Below are positions 1 through 8,025 of a stretch of 26,813 nt of DNA, piece after piece. The DNA lies in assembly GCA_964634385.1 (NCBI GenBank), contig CAZWIZ010000017.1, positions 1-26,813 of the forward strand, read 5' to 3'. A model generated the notes under the pieces. It was not told where the DNA came from, did not search any database, and worked only from the letters and a program-made list of their open reading frames with translations. The stretch comes from JAFGXW01 sp964634385 (lineage in GTDB: Bacteria; Bacillota_I; Bacilli_A; Izemoplasmatales; Izemoplasmataceae). A program made the position numbers and the translations under genes. The stretch's first letter is position 1. Each line of letters begins with the position of its first letter.

Positions 1-7
1 TTTTTTT

Positions 8-1309
8 TTACATATTATATAATAAATCTTTTATTAGTTTTTTTATATCTTTAGTCTCAATACCTGAATAAGGAAAGATAACACTATTAGAATCGTTTAT
101 TTTTTCATATTTTAAGGAGTAACGATCGCAATTCCTAATAAAAGTATTAAGAAAATACTTAGTTCTAAAATCTAAAATTACGTGTAGGTTACTATCATTT
201 CCTCTGATTTTGAAATTATTATGTTTGTTTTGAGCAATTAAAGATGTAGTAATAACTTCGTTTTTTTCTCTATATATATTATATAGCTTTTTAGTATGTC
301 TTTTAAAATAACCCTCTTTCATAAAACGGGCTAAGGTGAGTTGTTCGAGTTTTGATACTCCTTGCGAAAATTTAAAATATTTTTTTCGATAAATATCATA
401 TAAAGAAAATGGTAGAATCATAAAACTAAGTCTCATAGAAGGTAAAAATATTTTGGAAAAAGAGCCCATATAGATAACATTTTCTCCGTTATTGTAACTA
501 TGAATTGATGGGACAGTATAACTATTATAACGCAAAAAATAGTTATAATCATCTTCAATAATATAAGCATTATTCTGTTTACTCCATTTAATAATATCGT
601 TTCTACTTTTAACTTTTATAACTTCACCAGTTGGATATATATTAGATGGTGAAATATATAAGTAATCAGCTTTAATTCTTGAGATTTCTTTAATTGTTTC
701 TCGAGGTTTTAAATTATAATTATAGGCTCTAAAGACATTAATTGCTTTTTTAAATTCAGGAGTCAAATATGTGACACTTTTTTTATGAGAGATATTTAAT
801 AAAATGTGAAGTAAATTTTGAATACCTGGAGCAATAATTATTTGGTTAACATCACATTTTACATCTCGTTCAGTTAATACGTATTTCCTTATTTCTTCTC
901 GTAATTCTATTTCTCCACGAGGATCACATTCTACATATAATTTTTCTGATTCATAATTAATAACTTTATTAATCATTGCTTTATAATTTTTAAGATCAAA
1001 TAAATCATTAGTCAATTTAGTATTTGGATATAATGGTGTTGTAATAGGATTAATAAGATGATTTCGATTAGATTTTTCAAATAAATCTACTGCGAGTACG
1101 ATATACCCACTTCTAGGTATGCTAGTAATATAACCCTCTATTAATAATTGATTATAAGCTTTCTCAACAGTGGTAGTACTTATGCCAAGACGTTTGGCTA
1201 ATGATCTTATTGATTCTAATTTTGTTTTTCTTTTATATTCATTTCCTGTTATTTTATACTTAATGTCCTCATATAATCTTTGGTATAAAGGGATATTTAT
1301 TTTTTCCAT
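8..1309 (-). CDS. MocR/GntR-type PLP-dependent transcriptional regulator
   Basis: A 433-aa fusion of an N-terminal GntR winged helix (about residues 5-75) with a fold-type I aminotransferase-like domain (about 100-433). The aminotransferase half keeps the expected PLP motifs: DPRG at 129-132, EDDY at 252-255, SPSNIYPTGE at 220-229, and GSFSK with the predicted Schiff-base lysine at K286, followed by the phosphate-binding R293. In this family the domain normally senses PLP or an amino compound rather than acting as a transaminase. The ATG at 1309 has GAGGTGG four bases upstream. The gene is divergent from an ECF S component with only 93 bp between start codons, so it probably regulates that gene and itself. 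By analogy with PdxR-type MocR proteins a vitamin B6 link is plausible but inferred. At 433 aa it is slightly short for the family. Confidence 0.9.
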   Translation of the reverse strand: MEKINIPLYQRLYEDIKYKITGNEYKRKTKLESIRSLAKRLGISTTTVEKAYNQLLIEGYITSIPRSGYIVLAVDLFEKSNRNHLINPITTPLYPNTKLTNDLFDLKNYKAMINKVINYESEKLYVECDPRGEIELREEIRKYVLTERDVKCDVNQIIIAPGIQNLLHILLNISHKKSVTYLTPEFKKAINVFRAYNYNLKPRETIKEISRIKADYLYISPSNIYPTGEVIKVKSRNDIIKWSKQNNAYIIEDDYNYFLRYNSYTVPSIHSYNNGENVIYMGSFSKIFLPSMRLSFMILPFSLYDIYRKKYFKFSQGVSKLEQLTLARFMKEGYFKRHTKKLYNIYREKNEVITTSLIAQNKHNNFKIRGNDSNLHVILDFRTKYFLNTFIRNCDRYSLKYEKINDSNSVIFPYSGIETKDIKKLIKDLLYNM

Positions 1310-1334
1310 GTGACCACCTCAAAATAATATTTTT

Positions 1335-1369
1335 TGTATGTTTTCAAAGATACACAATTTTATTATAAT
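1335..1369 (+). promoter_or_regulatory. Promoter and possible operator of the ECF S-component gene
   Basis: A -35 TTTTCA (1341-1346) and a -10 TATAAT (1364-1369) are separated by 17 bp. An inverted repeat TGTAT (1335-1339) / ATACA (1350-1354) with a 10-bp spacer straddles the -35 box. This is a reasonable place for the divergent MocR regulator to bind. The promoter is well supported; the operator role is inference. Confidence 0.6.
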
Positions 1370-1402
1370 ATATTGAGAAGATAATTGAAAGGAGAGATTG
1401 AA

Positions 1403-1924
1403 ATGAGATCTAAAAAAACAGAGCAAATTGTTTATGCTGGATTATTTGTGGCTATCGTTTTTGTAGCGACATATTTTATTCAAATTCCTACAACTGGTAT
1501 TAGCGGTGGACTAATTCATCTTGGGAATATTGCAATGTTTAGTATTTCTATAAAATACGGTCGAAAATACGGAGCGATATCTGGTGGTATTGGAATGATG
1601 CTTTTTGATTTATTTAGTGCTTGGTTTGTATGGGCACCTGCAACTTTGATAGTAAGAGGGACAATGGGATTTGTTATCGGTCTTCTATCTCAGAGTGAAA
1701 AAGGGCAAGGTACAAGTGTCGTAAAAAATATCATTGCTATTTTAGCAGGTTCAGTTGTCATGTTATTAGGATACTTTTTCTTTGAAGCAGTTATCATTGG
1801 AGTAGGATGGGCAGCATTAGGGAGCGTTCCAGGAAACCTAGTCCAAATTGCAATCGGATTAATATCTTTAATTATAGTACCGTTTCTTCCGAATATGAAA
1901 AAAGAAGCGATAAAATCTGAATAA
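1403..1924 (+). CDS. ECF transporter S component (vitamin-binding membrane subunit)
   Basis: A 173-aa hydrophobic protein with about five to six membrane segments (near 10-27, 36-52, 55-74, 78-95, 108-135 and 143-162). The N-terminal half, with a short charged start, YAGLFVAIVFVATYFIQIP, the GGLIHLGN loop and APATLIVRGTMGF, matches the ECF S-component family (PF07155-like). It would bind a vitamin outside and work with a shared EcfA-EcfA'-EcfT energising module encoded elsewhere. I chose ATG 1403 because AAGGAGAG lies at 1389-1396; a TTG at 1385 is in frame but lies before this ribosome site. Divergence from a MocR regulator suggests a B6-type substrate (PdxU-like), but the sequence does not prove substrate. 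A strong terminator follows 70 bp downstream, so it is probably monocistronic. Confidence 0.85.
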   Translation: MRSKKTEQIVYAGLFVAIVFVATYFIQIPTTGISGGLIHLGNIAMFSISIKYGRKYGAISGGIGMMLFDLFSAWFVWAPATLIVRGTMGFVIGLLSQSEKGQGTSVVKNIIAILAGSVVMLLGYFFFEAVIIGVGWAALGSVPGNLVQIAIGLISLIIVPFLPNMKKEAIKSE

Positions 1925-1994
1925 AAAATAAAGCAAAAGTAGGATTTTAATGATACATTAGTAATAATATAAAAATTAAAATGAAATAGATTTT

Positions 1995-2030
1995 GGAAGT
2001 TATTTTCTGTTCTAAATAACTTCCTTTTTT
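1995..2030 (+). terminator. Rho-independent terminator after the ECF gene
   Basis: An 11-bp perfect stem, GGAAGTTATTT (1995-2005) with AAATAACTTCC (2014-2024), encloses an 8-nt loop. It is followed by six T residues. Confidence 0.9.
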
Positions 2031-2386
2031 ATATGTCACTTTGTATCACCATTCTTTGGCTTTTTAAGCTTATATATTATATAATAAATATATGATTGGT
2101 AAAACATGCGTTTTGTTGATTTAGAAAACAGTATATTTAGAAGGTTCTGGATAGAAAAATTATAATTTATTAAAACGTAACAATAGAAATTATTGATTTT
2201 ATATTTTTTACTTTTTTGGCATTTCAATTGAATAAATTTGAAAATCATAATATTTTTATTTTATATCTGTCATTTTTAAAGTAAGAGTAATTATAAATAA
2301 ATTGATTTAATGTAGAAAAATATCAATATTAATACGATTCTATATATAATAATTTAAAAAGAAAATTTAGAATACAAGGTGATTTT
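2031..2386. other. Gene-free AT-rich spacer before rlmN
   Basis: This stretch of about 355 bp has no convincing gene. A 70-codon minus-strand frame (2036-2248) is low-complexity, rich in Tyr, Ile, Lys and Asn, and has no ribosome site. A TATAAT at 2345-2350 could be the -10 of the rlmN operon promoter, but no good -35 lies at the right spacing. The rlmN ribosome site AAGGTGAT ends just before the ATG at 2387. Confidence 0.5.
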
Positions 2387-3406
2387 ATGGAAAAAATTTA
2401 TGATTATACATTAACCGAATTAGAAGAATTATTTATTAGTTTCAATTTCAAGAAATTTAATGCTAGACAAGTTTATGAATGGATTTATAAAAAAAACGTT
2501 ATGGATTTCACTGAAATGAGTAATATTAGTAAAACTTTAAGAACTTTTTTAATAGATAATTTCATATTTTCAAAACTTTTAGTTTCTGAACATCAAATTT
2601 CGAAAGATGGAACTGAAAAATTTCTTTTCGAACTAGAAGATCACAATTTTATTGAAACAGTTTTAATGAGACACGATTACGGAAATAGTGTTTGTGTTAC
2701 AACACAACTTGGCTGTAATATCGGTTGTTCGTTTTGTGCTTCAGGACTTCAAAAAAAGAAAAGAGATTTAGAAGCTTTTGAAATTGTTCAACAAATATTA
2801 AAAGTAGCTGAAATGACAAAAGAAAGAGTTAGTCACGTTGTTGTAATGGGAATAGGGGAACCATTTGATAATTATAATAATACAATGAAATTTATTAAAA
2901 TTATTAATTCTCCATATGGCCTAGAAATAGGAGCTAGACACATTACTGTTTCAACTAGTGGGATAGTTCCTAAAATAGAACAATTCAGTTTAGAAAGCAA
3001 ACAAGTAAACTTAGCGATTAGTTTACATGCCCCTAATAATGAAATACGAACTAGATTAATGAAAATAAACAAAGTATATCCAATTGAAGATGTAATAAGA
3101 GCTTCAAAAGAATATGTAAAAAAAACAAATCGAAGAATTACATTTGAATATCTTTTACTTGAACATATCAATGATGAATTAAAACATGCGAATGAATTAT
3201 CAGACTTGTTAAGAGGAATTAACTGTTATGTTAATTTAATAAGATATAATAATGTTGCAGAATTTAATCTAAAAGGAAGTAGTGAAGAAAGAGCAAATGC
3301 TTTTTATTTAAAATTAAAAAGCAGAGGGATTAATACTACGCTTCGTAGAGAAAAAGGTGGAGATATTGACGCTGCATGTGGACAACTAAGAAGCAAAAAA
3401 ACGTAA
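2387..3406 (+). CDS. rlmN: 23S rRNA (A2503-C2) / tRNA (A37) methyltransferase RlmN
   Basis: A radical-SAM enzyme of 339 aa that makes 2-methyladenosine in 23S rRNA (A2503) and in some tRNAs. The [4Fe-4S] motif CX3CX2C is C110, C114 and C117 in GCNIGCSFCASG. The methyl-carrying catalytic cysteine of the family is C331 in the C-terminal DIDAACGQLR. The SAM-contact region around VVMGIGEPFDN and the RITFEYLLLEHIND segment are also typical. The start at 2387 is preceded by AAGGTGAT. It heads a tightly packed run (DUF975 protein, ABC pair, rsgA, rpe, thiN). In Bacillus rlmN is likewise close upstream of rsgA-rpe-thiN, with prpC-prkC in between. Confidence 0.97.
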   Translation: MEKIYDYTLTELEELFISFNFKKFNARQVYEWIYKKNVMDFTEMSNISKTLRTFLIDNFIFSKLLVSEHQISKDGTEKFLFELEDHNFIETVLMRHDYGNSVCVTTQLGCNIGCSFCASGLQKKKRDLEAFEIVQQILKVAEMTKERVSHVVVMGIGEPFDNYNNTMKFIKIINSPYGLEIGARHITVSTSGIVPKIEQFSLESKQVNLAISLHAPNNEIRTRLMKINKVYPIEDVIRASKEYVKKTNRRITFEYLLLEHINDELKHANELSDLLRGINCYVNLIRYNNVAEFNLKGSSEERANAFYLKLKSRGINTTLRREKGGDIDAACGQLRSKKT

Positions 3407-3417
3407 GGAGAAAGAAA

Positions 3418-4020
3418 ATGGATAGACAATTATTAAAAGAAAAAGCAAAAGAACAGCTTAAAAATAATTTATTTGTTTTAATTATAGGGTTTTTGATTAC
3501 TTTAATAACAAGTTTATTACCATTGAGTTTTATATTTGAAAAACCTAGAATAATTTTAATTGTATTATTTATACTTCTTTTACCAATTTATGTTGGATAT
3601 GCAAGATTAAGTTATGAAATATCGAAAAATGAAAATGGTAAAATTAGTTTATTATTTCCAATTGTAAATAACCAAGGATATGGAAGAGAATTAATTGGAA
3701 TGATAATTTATTTGATTTCTTTAATTGCTTGGACTAGTTTATTTATTATTCCTGGGATATATAAATTATTTTCTTATGCAATGACTTCATTAGTTTTACA
3801 AGATCCAGAATTTAGTCATTTAAATGGCATTTTAGCAATATCTAAGAGTAGAGAAATAATGAATGGTCATAAATTAGAATATTTTGATTTGTTAGTTTCT
3901 TTTATAGGATGGTATTTGTTATCTATTTTAACGTTAGGATTAGCCTTGGTTTATGTTATACCTTATATAAAACAAACAAAAACAGAATTTTATATAGAGT
4001 TGAAGAAAGAAAATAATTAG
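3418..4020 (+). CDS. DUF975-family integral membrane protein
   Basis: A 200-aa membrane protein with predicted helices near 18-38, 45-63, 92-118 and 156-183. The C-terminal half has the hallmarks of DUF975 (PF06161): a run of the type AISKSREIMNGHKLEYFDL, then a SFIGWYLLSILTLGL helix, and a PY...FY ending (YVIPYIKQTKTEFYIEL). The molecular function of the family is unknown. The ATG at 3418 has AAGGAG at 3405-3410; an in-frame upstream ATG at 3376 lies inside rlmN and has no ribosome site. It starts 11 bp after rlmN and precedes an ABC transporter, so it is likely in the same transcript and might assist that transporter (inference). Confidence 0.85.
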   Translation: MDRQLLKEKAKEQLKNNLFVLIIGFLITLITSLLPLSFIFEKPRIILIVLFILLLPIYVGYARLSYEISKNENGKISLLFPIVNNQGYGRELIGMIIYLISLIAWTSLFIIPGIYKLFSYAMTSLVLQDPEFSHLNGILAISKSREIMNGHKLEYFDLLVSFIGWYLLSILTLGLALVYVIPYIKQTKTEFYIELKKENN

Positions 4021-4039
4021 TACTAAAGGGAAAAACAAC

Positions 4040-4069
4040 ATGAACATTAAACTAAAAGGAGAAAATTAA
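4040..4069 (+). CDS. Nine-codon leader ORF, apparent duplicate of the following ABC gene start
   Basis: ATG at 4040 opens a nine-codon frame (MNIKLKGEN) ending with TAA at 4067-4069, one base before the ABC ATPase ATG at 4071. Its peptide and DNA closely resemble the start of that gene (MSIKLEN). The ribosome site of the ABC gene (AAGGAG, 4056-4061) lies inside it, and AAAGGGA lies upstream of its own ATG. It may be a translated leader that couples translation, or just a small tandem duplication. Confidence 0.35.
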   Translation: MNIKLKGEN

Positions 4070-4070
4070 T

Positions 4071-4772
4071 ATGAGTATTAAACTAGAAAATGTAACAAAA
4101 ACATATTTTTCTGGTGAAGTTGAAACTCACGCTGTAAAAAATGTTGATTTAGAAATTATGAATGGTGAATTTATTGTTTTATTAGGTCCATCAGGTAGTG
4201 GTAAAAGTACAATGCTTAACATTATTAGTGGATTAGATAATCCAACAAGCGGAAAGATTTCAATTGATAATGAAATTATAAGTGATATGAATTCTAAACA
4301 GTTAACTAAATTTAGGAGAGATAACTTAGGATTTATTTTTCAACAATATAACTTATTACAAACATTGAGTATTGGAGAAAATGTTGAAGTAGGAAGAGAA
4401 ATAAGCAAATCACCTTTTACACTAGAAGAAATCCTAGAACAAGTTGGGCTCTCTTCTCAAATGAACAAATATCCTTTTCAATTAAGCGGAGGAGAACAAC
4501 AACGTGTTAGCATTGCTAGAGCAGTTGTTAAAAACCCTAAAATCATGTTTTGTGATGAACCAACAGGAGCATTAGATGAAGAGATGGCAAAAGATATTTT
4601 AGGTATTTTACAAAAACTGAATAGAACATATAAAACTACAGTTGTTTTGATTACTCATAATCCAAGTATTGGTGCGATGGCAGATCGAATTATTAAAATT
4701 AACTCTGGTAAAATAGTTAGAATTATTGTCAATAAAAACAAATTAAAAGCATCAGAAATTTCTTGGGGATAA
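4071..4772 (+). CDS. ABC transporter ATP-binding protein (MacB/LolD-type)
   Basis: A 233-aa ATPase with every motif of a functional ABC nucleotide-binding domain: Walker A GPSGSGKST at 39-47, Q-loop Q91, signature LSGGEQQ at 138-144, Walker B ending FCDEP at 160-164, D-loop GALD and H-loop H196. The sequence is of the MacB/LolD/FtsE group, whose partners are FtsX-domain permeases, and such a permease follows after a single base. These systems export lipids or peptides, give antibiotic resistance, or drive extracellular events by mechanotransmission rather than import. The start has AAGGAG at 4056-4061. The last 20 residues are a short Lys-rich tail outside the core fold. The substrate cannot be told. 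Confidence 0.95.
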   Translation: MSIKLENVTKTYFSGEVETHAVKNVDLEIMNGEFIVLLGPSGSGKSTMLNIISGLDNPTSGKISIDNEIISDMNSKQLTKFRRDNLGFIFQQYNLLQTLSIGENVEVGREISKSPFTLEEILEQVGLSSQMNKYPFQLSGGEQQRVSIARAVVKNPKIMFCDEPTGALDEEMAKDILGILQKLNRTYKTTVVLITHNPSIGAMADRIIKINSGKIVRIIVNKNKLKASEISWG

Positions 4773-4773
4773 T

Positions 4774-7140
4774 ATGTTATTTAAGAATGTAATAAGAACA
4801 TTAAAAAGACAATACATACAACTATTATTATTGGGAGTAATTATAACATTAAGCAGTTTTATTTATACTACAATGGATTATGGTGTTGGTAGTATACTTG
4901 TAGCAACAGAAGATTATTTTGATGTTTCAAATCAAGAAGATTTTGCCATATCAATGATTGATATGATTTTAGAGGATGATGTAGCATTTATATCAAATAG
5001 TTGTTCGCTAACAACTAACGTTTTCACATTAAGTGCTTTAAAGAATGTTGACAAAGATTGTTACTATAATCTAATGGAGAATAGATTAAATATTATTGAA
5101 AATGAATATACAGGAATAAATATCGAACTTAGAGAAAGTAAAGATGTGTATTTCGACCATAATAGTTCTTCATATAGAATACGGTTTTTAAAGGGGAATA
5201 GTGAAATAAATAAAAGTTTTTTTGTTAAAGGTAACGCACCGATTAATAATTCTGAAATTGCAATTTCAGAAGCTTTTGGTAAAAGCAATGATTTAGAAAT
5301 TGGCGATAAAATTAACGTTAATGGATCAGAATATATTATTAGTGGGTATGTACTATTTCCTGACTATAGTTTACCATTGTTTTCAGCAAACATTATTATA
5401 GATAATAAATCACAAACTTTAGGGTTATTAACAAATCAAGAATTTGAAAATTTAAGTGAATATGTAGAATTTGAAATTAGTGGAGTATTCACAAATGATT
5501 CTGTTGAGGCAGGATTTAAAGAAAATGTAATAGATACTTTAAGTGAAAACGATAATTTACCATTTGTTACAAATATAGTATTAACACAAAATAATATGCG
5601 TAGTGGTGCTATTTACTCTGAAATAGAAGGTGGCCAAGCAATAGGTCTTATGCTTAGTTTAGTTATTGCTTCAATAGCTATTTTAATTGTTGGAATTATG
5701 GTTTCAAAAATATTGCATTCACAAAGAGGAGCAATAGGAATATTAAAATCAATGGGATATTCAAATAGCCAAATAACAATTCCATATATATTTTTCATTG
5801 CGATCCTTTCATTTCCAGCTCTAATTTTAGGATATTATTTAGGTTCACTTGCCGCTACACCAATGGCTAATCTTTATAGAATAATATATTTGTTGCCGAG
5901 TTTTTATATTAATCATAATATAAAAACATTTACAGTTGCAGTTATAGTTCCATTTAGCTTTTTAATTGTTGTTAGTTATTTTATTATTAAGAAAATATTA
6001 AGCCAAAAACCAGTTGAATTACTGAATCCTGAAAAATTATCAAATACTAGTTTTTTGGCAAAAGCAATGGGAAAATATCTTAAAAAAATTAAAATTACTG
6101 GAAAATTAAAACATTTATTATTATATCGAAACATGATGAAGTTTATAGTTTTTCTTATTGGAATGTTTTTCGCATCGTTTTTAATTTTATTTAGCCTTTC
6201 TATGGTAAATATATTTGATAAATTAACTGTAAATTATTATGAAAATACTAATCATAATTATATAGGGTACTGTGATTATGTACTTCCTTGCGATGAACCG
6301 ATAGGTTCTCAAGAAAAAGTTATTGAATTGCCTAGTGTAATTTTAGATAATGAACAAGTTTATTTAGTAGGATTAAATTCTAATTCTTCAATACATAATT
6401 TATTAGATAACAAAGGTAACAACATTACAAATAAATTGGAAGATGGTTTGATTGTAACAAAATCGTCAAGTTTATTAAAAGGATTTAAGATAGGAGATGA
6501 TTTATTACTTGAAATAGGAGATGATAGTGTTGTCATTAAAGTCGTTGGTATTACAGAAGAATATAATGGTAATAAAGTTTATATGTCTAGAGCTGATTTA
6601 GGGAATATATTAACTTCTTCAAAAGACTATTTTAATACGGTTTATTCTAAAACAACATTAGATAAAGATCATTATATGGCGATAATAAGTACGCAAAAAA
6701 TTATGGAGCAATCAGAAATTATGCAAAAACTATTTGAGATTGCCTTTAGAATTATGATTGCAGTATCGTTTGTCATTGGAGCTATAATTATTTATATTTT
6801 AACTGTTATGACAATAGAAGAAAATTTCTATAATATATCTTTATTTAAAGTAATAGGGTATAATAATAAAGAAATAGATAAAATGATATTAGGTGGTTAT
6901 TTATTATATGGTGTAATAATATTTTTGATAACAATACCTATTGCTATACTTACGTTTATAGTATTTACATACTTTTTTGCTCAATATTATGAAATGGTAT
7001 TTCCATTTGAATTTAAAATATGGCATGCAGTTGTGAGTACAGCTATGTTCTTAATAATGTTCAATTTTGGAGCAGTTTCAGCTAAGAGAAAATTAAATAA
7101 AATATCATTGCAAGAAGCAATGAAAATGTATCAAATTTAG
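4774..7140 (+). CDS. ABC transporter permease with two FtsX/MacB domains
   Basis: A 788-aa permease. It has an N-terminal helix (about 16-34), a large extracytoplasmic domain (about 40-285), three helices (about 290-312, 336-360 and 386-406), a further helix (456-480), a second extracytoplasmic domain (about 485-650), and three C-terminal helices (about 655-680, 707-735 and 750-770). Both FtsX modules keep the cytoplasmic coupling segment: QRGAIGILKSMGYSNSQI near 317-334 and NISLFKVIGYNNKEIDKM near 690-705. The duplicated layout fits large Gram-positive permeases of the macrolide/bacitracin-export type. It is preceded by its ATPase with one base between stop and start; GGGGAT just upstream can act as ribosome site. 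No two-component system is adjacent, unlike BceAB-type modules. Confidence 0.9.
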   Translation: MLFKNVIRTLKRQYIQLLLLGVIITLSSFIYTTMDYGVGSILVATEDYFDVSNQEDFAISMIDMILEDDVAFISNSCSLTTNVFTLSALKNVDKDCYYNLMENRLNIIENEYTGINIELRESKDVYFDHNSSSYRIRFLKGNSEINKSFFVKGNAPINNSEIAISEAFGKSNDLEIGDKINVNGSEYIISGYVLFPDYSLPLFSANIIIDNKSQTLGLLTNQEFENLSEYVEFEISGVFTNDSVEAGFKENVIDTLSENDNLPFVTNIVLTQNNMRSGAIYSEIEGGQAIGLMLSLVIASIAILIVGIMVSKILHSQRGAIGILKSMGYSNSQITIPYIFFIAILSFPALILGYYLGSLAATPMANLYRIIYLLPSFYINHNIKTFTVAVIVPFSFLIVVSYFIIKKILSQKPVELLNPEKLSNTSFLAKAMGKYLKKIKITGKLKHLLLYRNMMKFIVFLIGMFFASFLILFSLSMVNIFDKLTVNYYENTNHNYIGYCDYVLPCDEPIGSQEKVIELPSVILDNEQVYLVGLNSNSSIHNLLDNKGNNITNKLEDGLIVTKSSSLLKGFKIGDDLLLEIGDDSVVIKVVGITEEYNGNKVYMSRADLGNILTSSKDYFNTVYSKTTLDKDHYMAIISTQKIMEQSEIMQKLFEIAFRIMIAVSFVIGAIIIYILTVMTIEENFYNISLFKVIGYNNKEIDKMILGGYLLYGVIIFLITIPIAILTFIVFTYFFAQYYEMVFPFEFKIWHAVVSTAMFLIMFNFGAVSAKRKLNKISLQEAMKMYQI

Positions 7141-7154
7141 GAGGGTATATTATC
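7139..7154 (+). promoter_or_regulatory. Strong ribosome site in front of non-AUG rsgA start codons
   Basis: AGGAGGG at 7139-7145 is the strongest ribosome site in the window. Only AUU (7149) and AUC (7152) stand in frame at suitable distance; counting from GGAGG, the gaps are 4 and 7 nt. Confidence 0.65.
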
Positions 7155-8021
7155 GAAGGATTAATTACTAAATTGATCGGTGGACTTTATACCGTGAGAG
7201 ATGAGCAAAAAGTATCGTACGAGTTAAAAGCTCGCGGGAAGTTTCGTCATACAAATGAGAGCCCAGTAGTTGGTGATAGAGTATTTTTTGATGAAAATTT
7301 TATTACCGATATTTTAAAAAGAAAAAACATATTAAATAGACCACCCTTAGCTAATATTGATCAAGCAATTATAATAAATAGTTGTATTGAGCCAGATTTT
7401 AGTTTTAATTTATTAGATCGGTTTTTACTATTAATTGAACATGAAAATATTGTTCCAATAATTGTTATAACTAAAATTGATTTGATGGAAAAAAATAAAC
7501 TTCAAAAGCTAAAAGAAAAAGTGAAATATTATGAAAAATATTATCGTGTTATTTATACTAGTACAGTAACACTTGATGGAGTAACAGAAATTAAAGAATT
7601 ATTCAACAATAAAATCAGTATTTTTGCTGGTCAAACTGGAGCAGGAAAATCAAGTTTGCTAAATGTATTAGATATAGATTTAAACTTAAAAACTGATGCT
7701 ATTTCAAAGGCACTTGGTCGTGGAAAACATACAACAAGACATTCAGAAATGTATGAACTATTTGGTGGTCTTGTTGCTGATACACCAGGATTTTCTAAAC
7801 TTGATTTTTTTAATATAAAAGAAGAAAACGTACCTGATTGTTTTATTGATTTTTTTGAATTATCAAGTGGATGTAAGTTTAGAGGATGTAAGCATTTAGA
7901 TGAACCAAAATGTAATGTCAAAAAGGAATTAGAGTTAGGAAATATATTACCAGAAAGATATCGTAATTATAAATTAATTATGGAAGAAATAAAAAATACA
8001 AAACAAGTGTATAGGAAGTGA
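7149..8021 (+). CDS. rsgA: Ribosome small-subunit-dependent GTPase RsgA, predicted AUU/AUC start
   Basis: A circularly permuted GTPase for late 30S maturation. OB fold is at about 1-65. The G motifs come in the order TKID (108-111), GQTGAGKS (161-168), DTPG (211-214), followed by the zinc knuckle C242, C247, H249, C255. No ATG or GTG exists near the expected start. The strong site AGGAGGG (7139-7145) overlaps the permease stop and is followed in frame by ATT (7149) and ATC (7152). The translation I-I-E-G-L-I-T-K-L-I-G-G-L-Y aligns with the usual family N-terminus (B. subtilis M-P-E-G-K-I-I-K). The first ATG-like alternative, TTG at 7173, would remove the first OB strand and has poor ribosome-site spacing. 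rpe follows after 4 bp. Confidence 0.9.
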   Translation: MIEGLITKLIGGLYTVRDEQKVSYELKARGKFRHTNESPVVGDRVFFDENFITDILKRKNILNRPPLANIDQAIIINSCIEPDFSFNLLDRFLLLIEHENIVPIIVITKIDLMEKNKLQKLKEKVKYYEKYYRVIYTSTVTLDGVTEIKELFNNKISIFAGQTGAGKSSLLNVLDIDLNLKTDAISKALGRGKHTTRHSEMYELFGGLVADTPGFSKLDFFNIKEENVPDCFIDFFELSSGCKFRGCKHLDEPKCNVKKELELGNILPERYRNYKLIMEEIKNTKQVYRK

Positions 8022-8025
8022 TATT

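Noticed and set aside
2036..2248. Minus-strand frame of 70 codons
   Set aside because: Low-complexity composition, no ribosome site, no recognisable family; it lies in AT-rich spacer.
7173..8021. rsgA starting at TTG 7173
   Set aside because: It would delete eight conserved N-terminal residues, and AAGGA lies 12 nt away, whereas AGGAGGG fits the upstream AUU/AUC codons.
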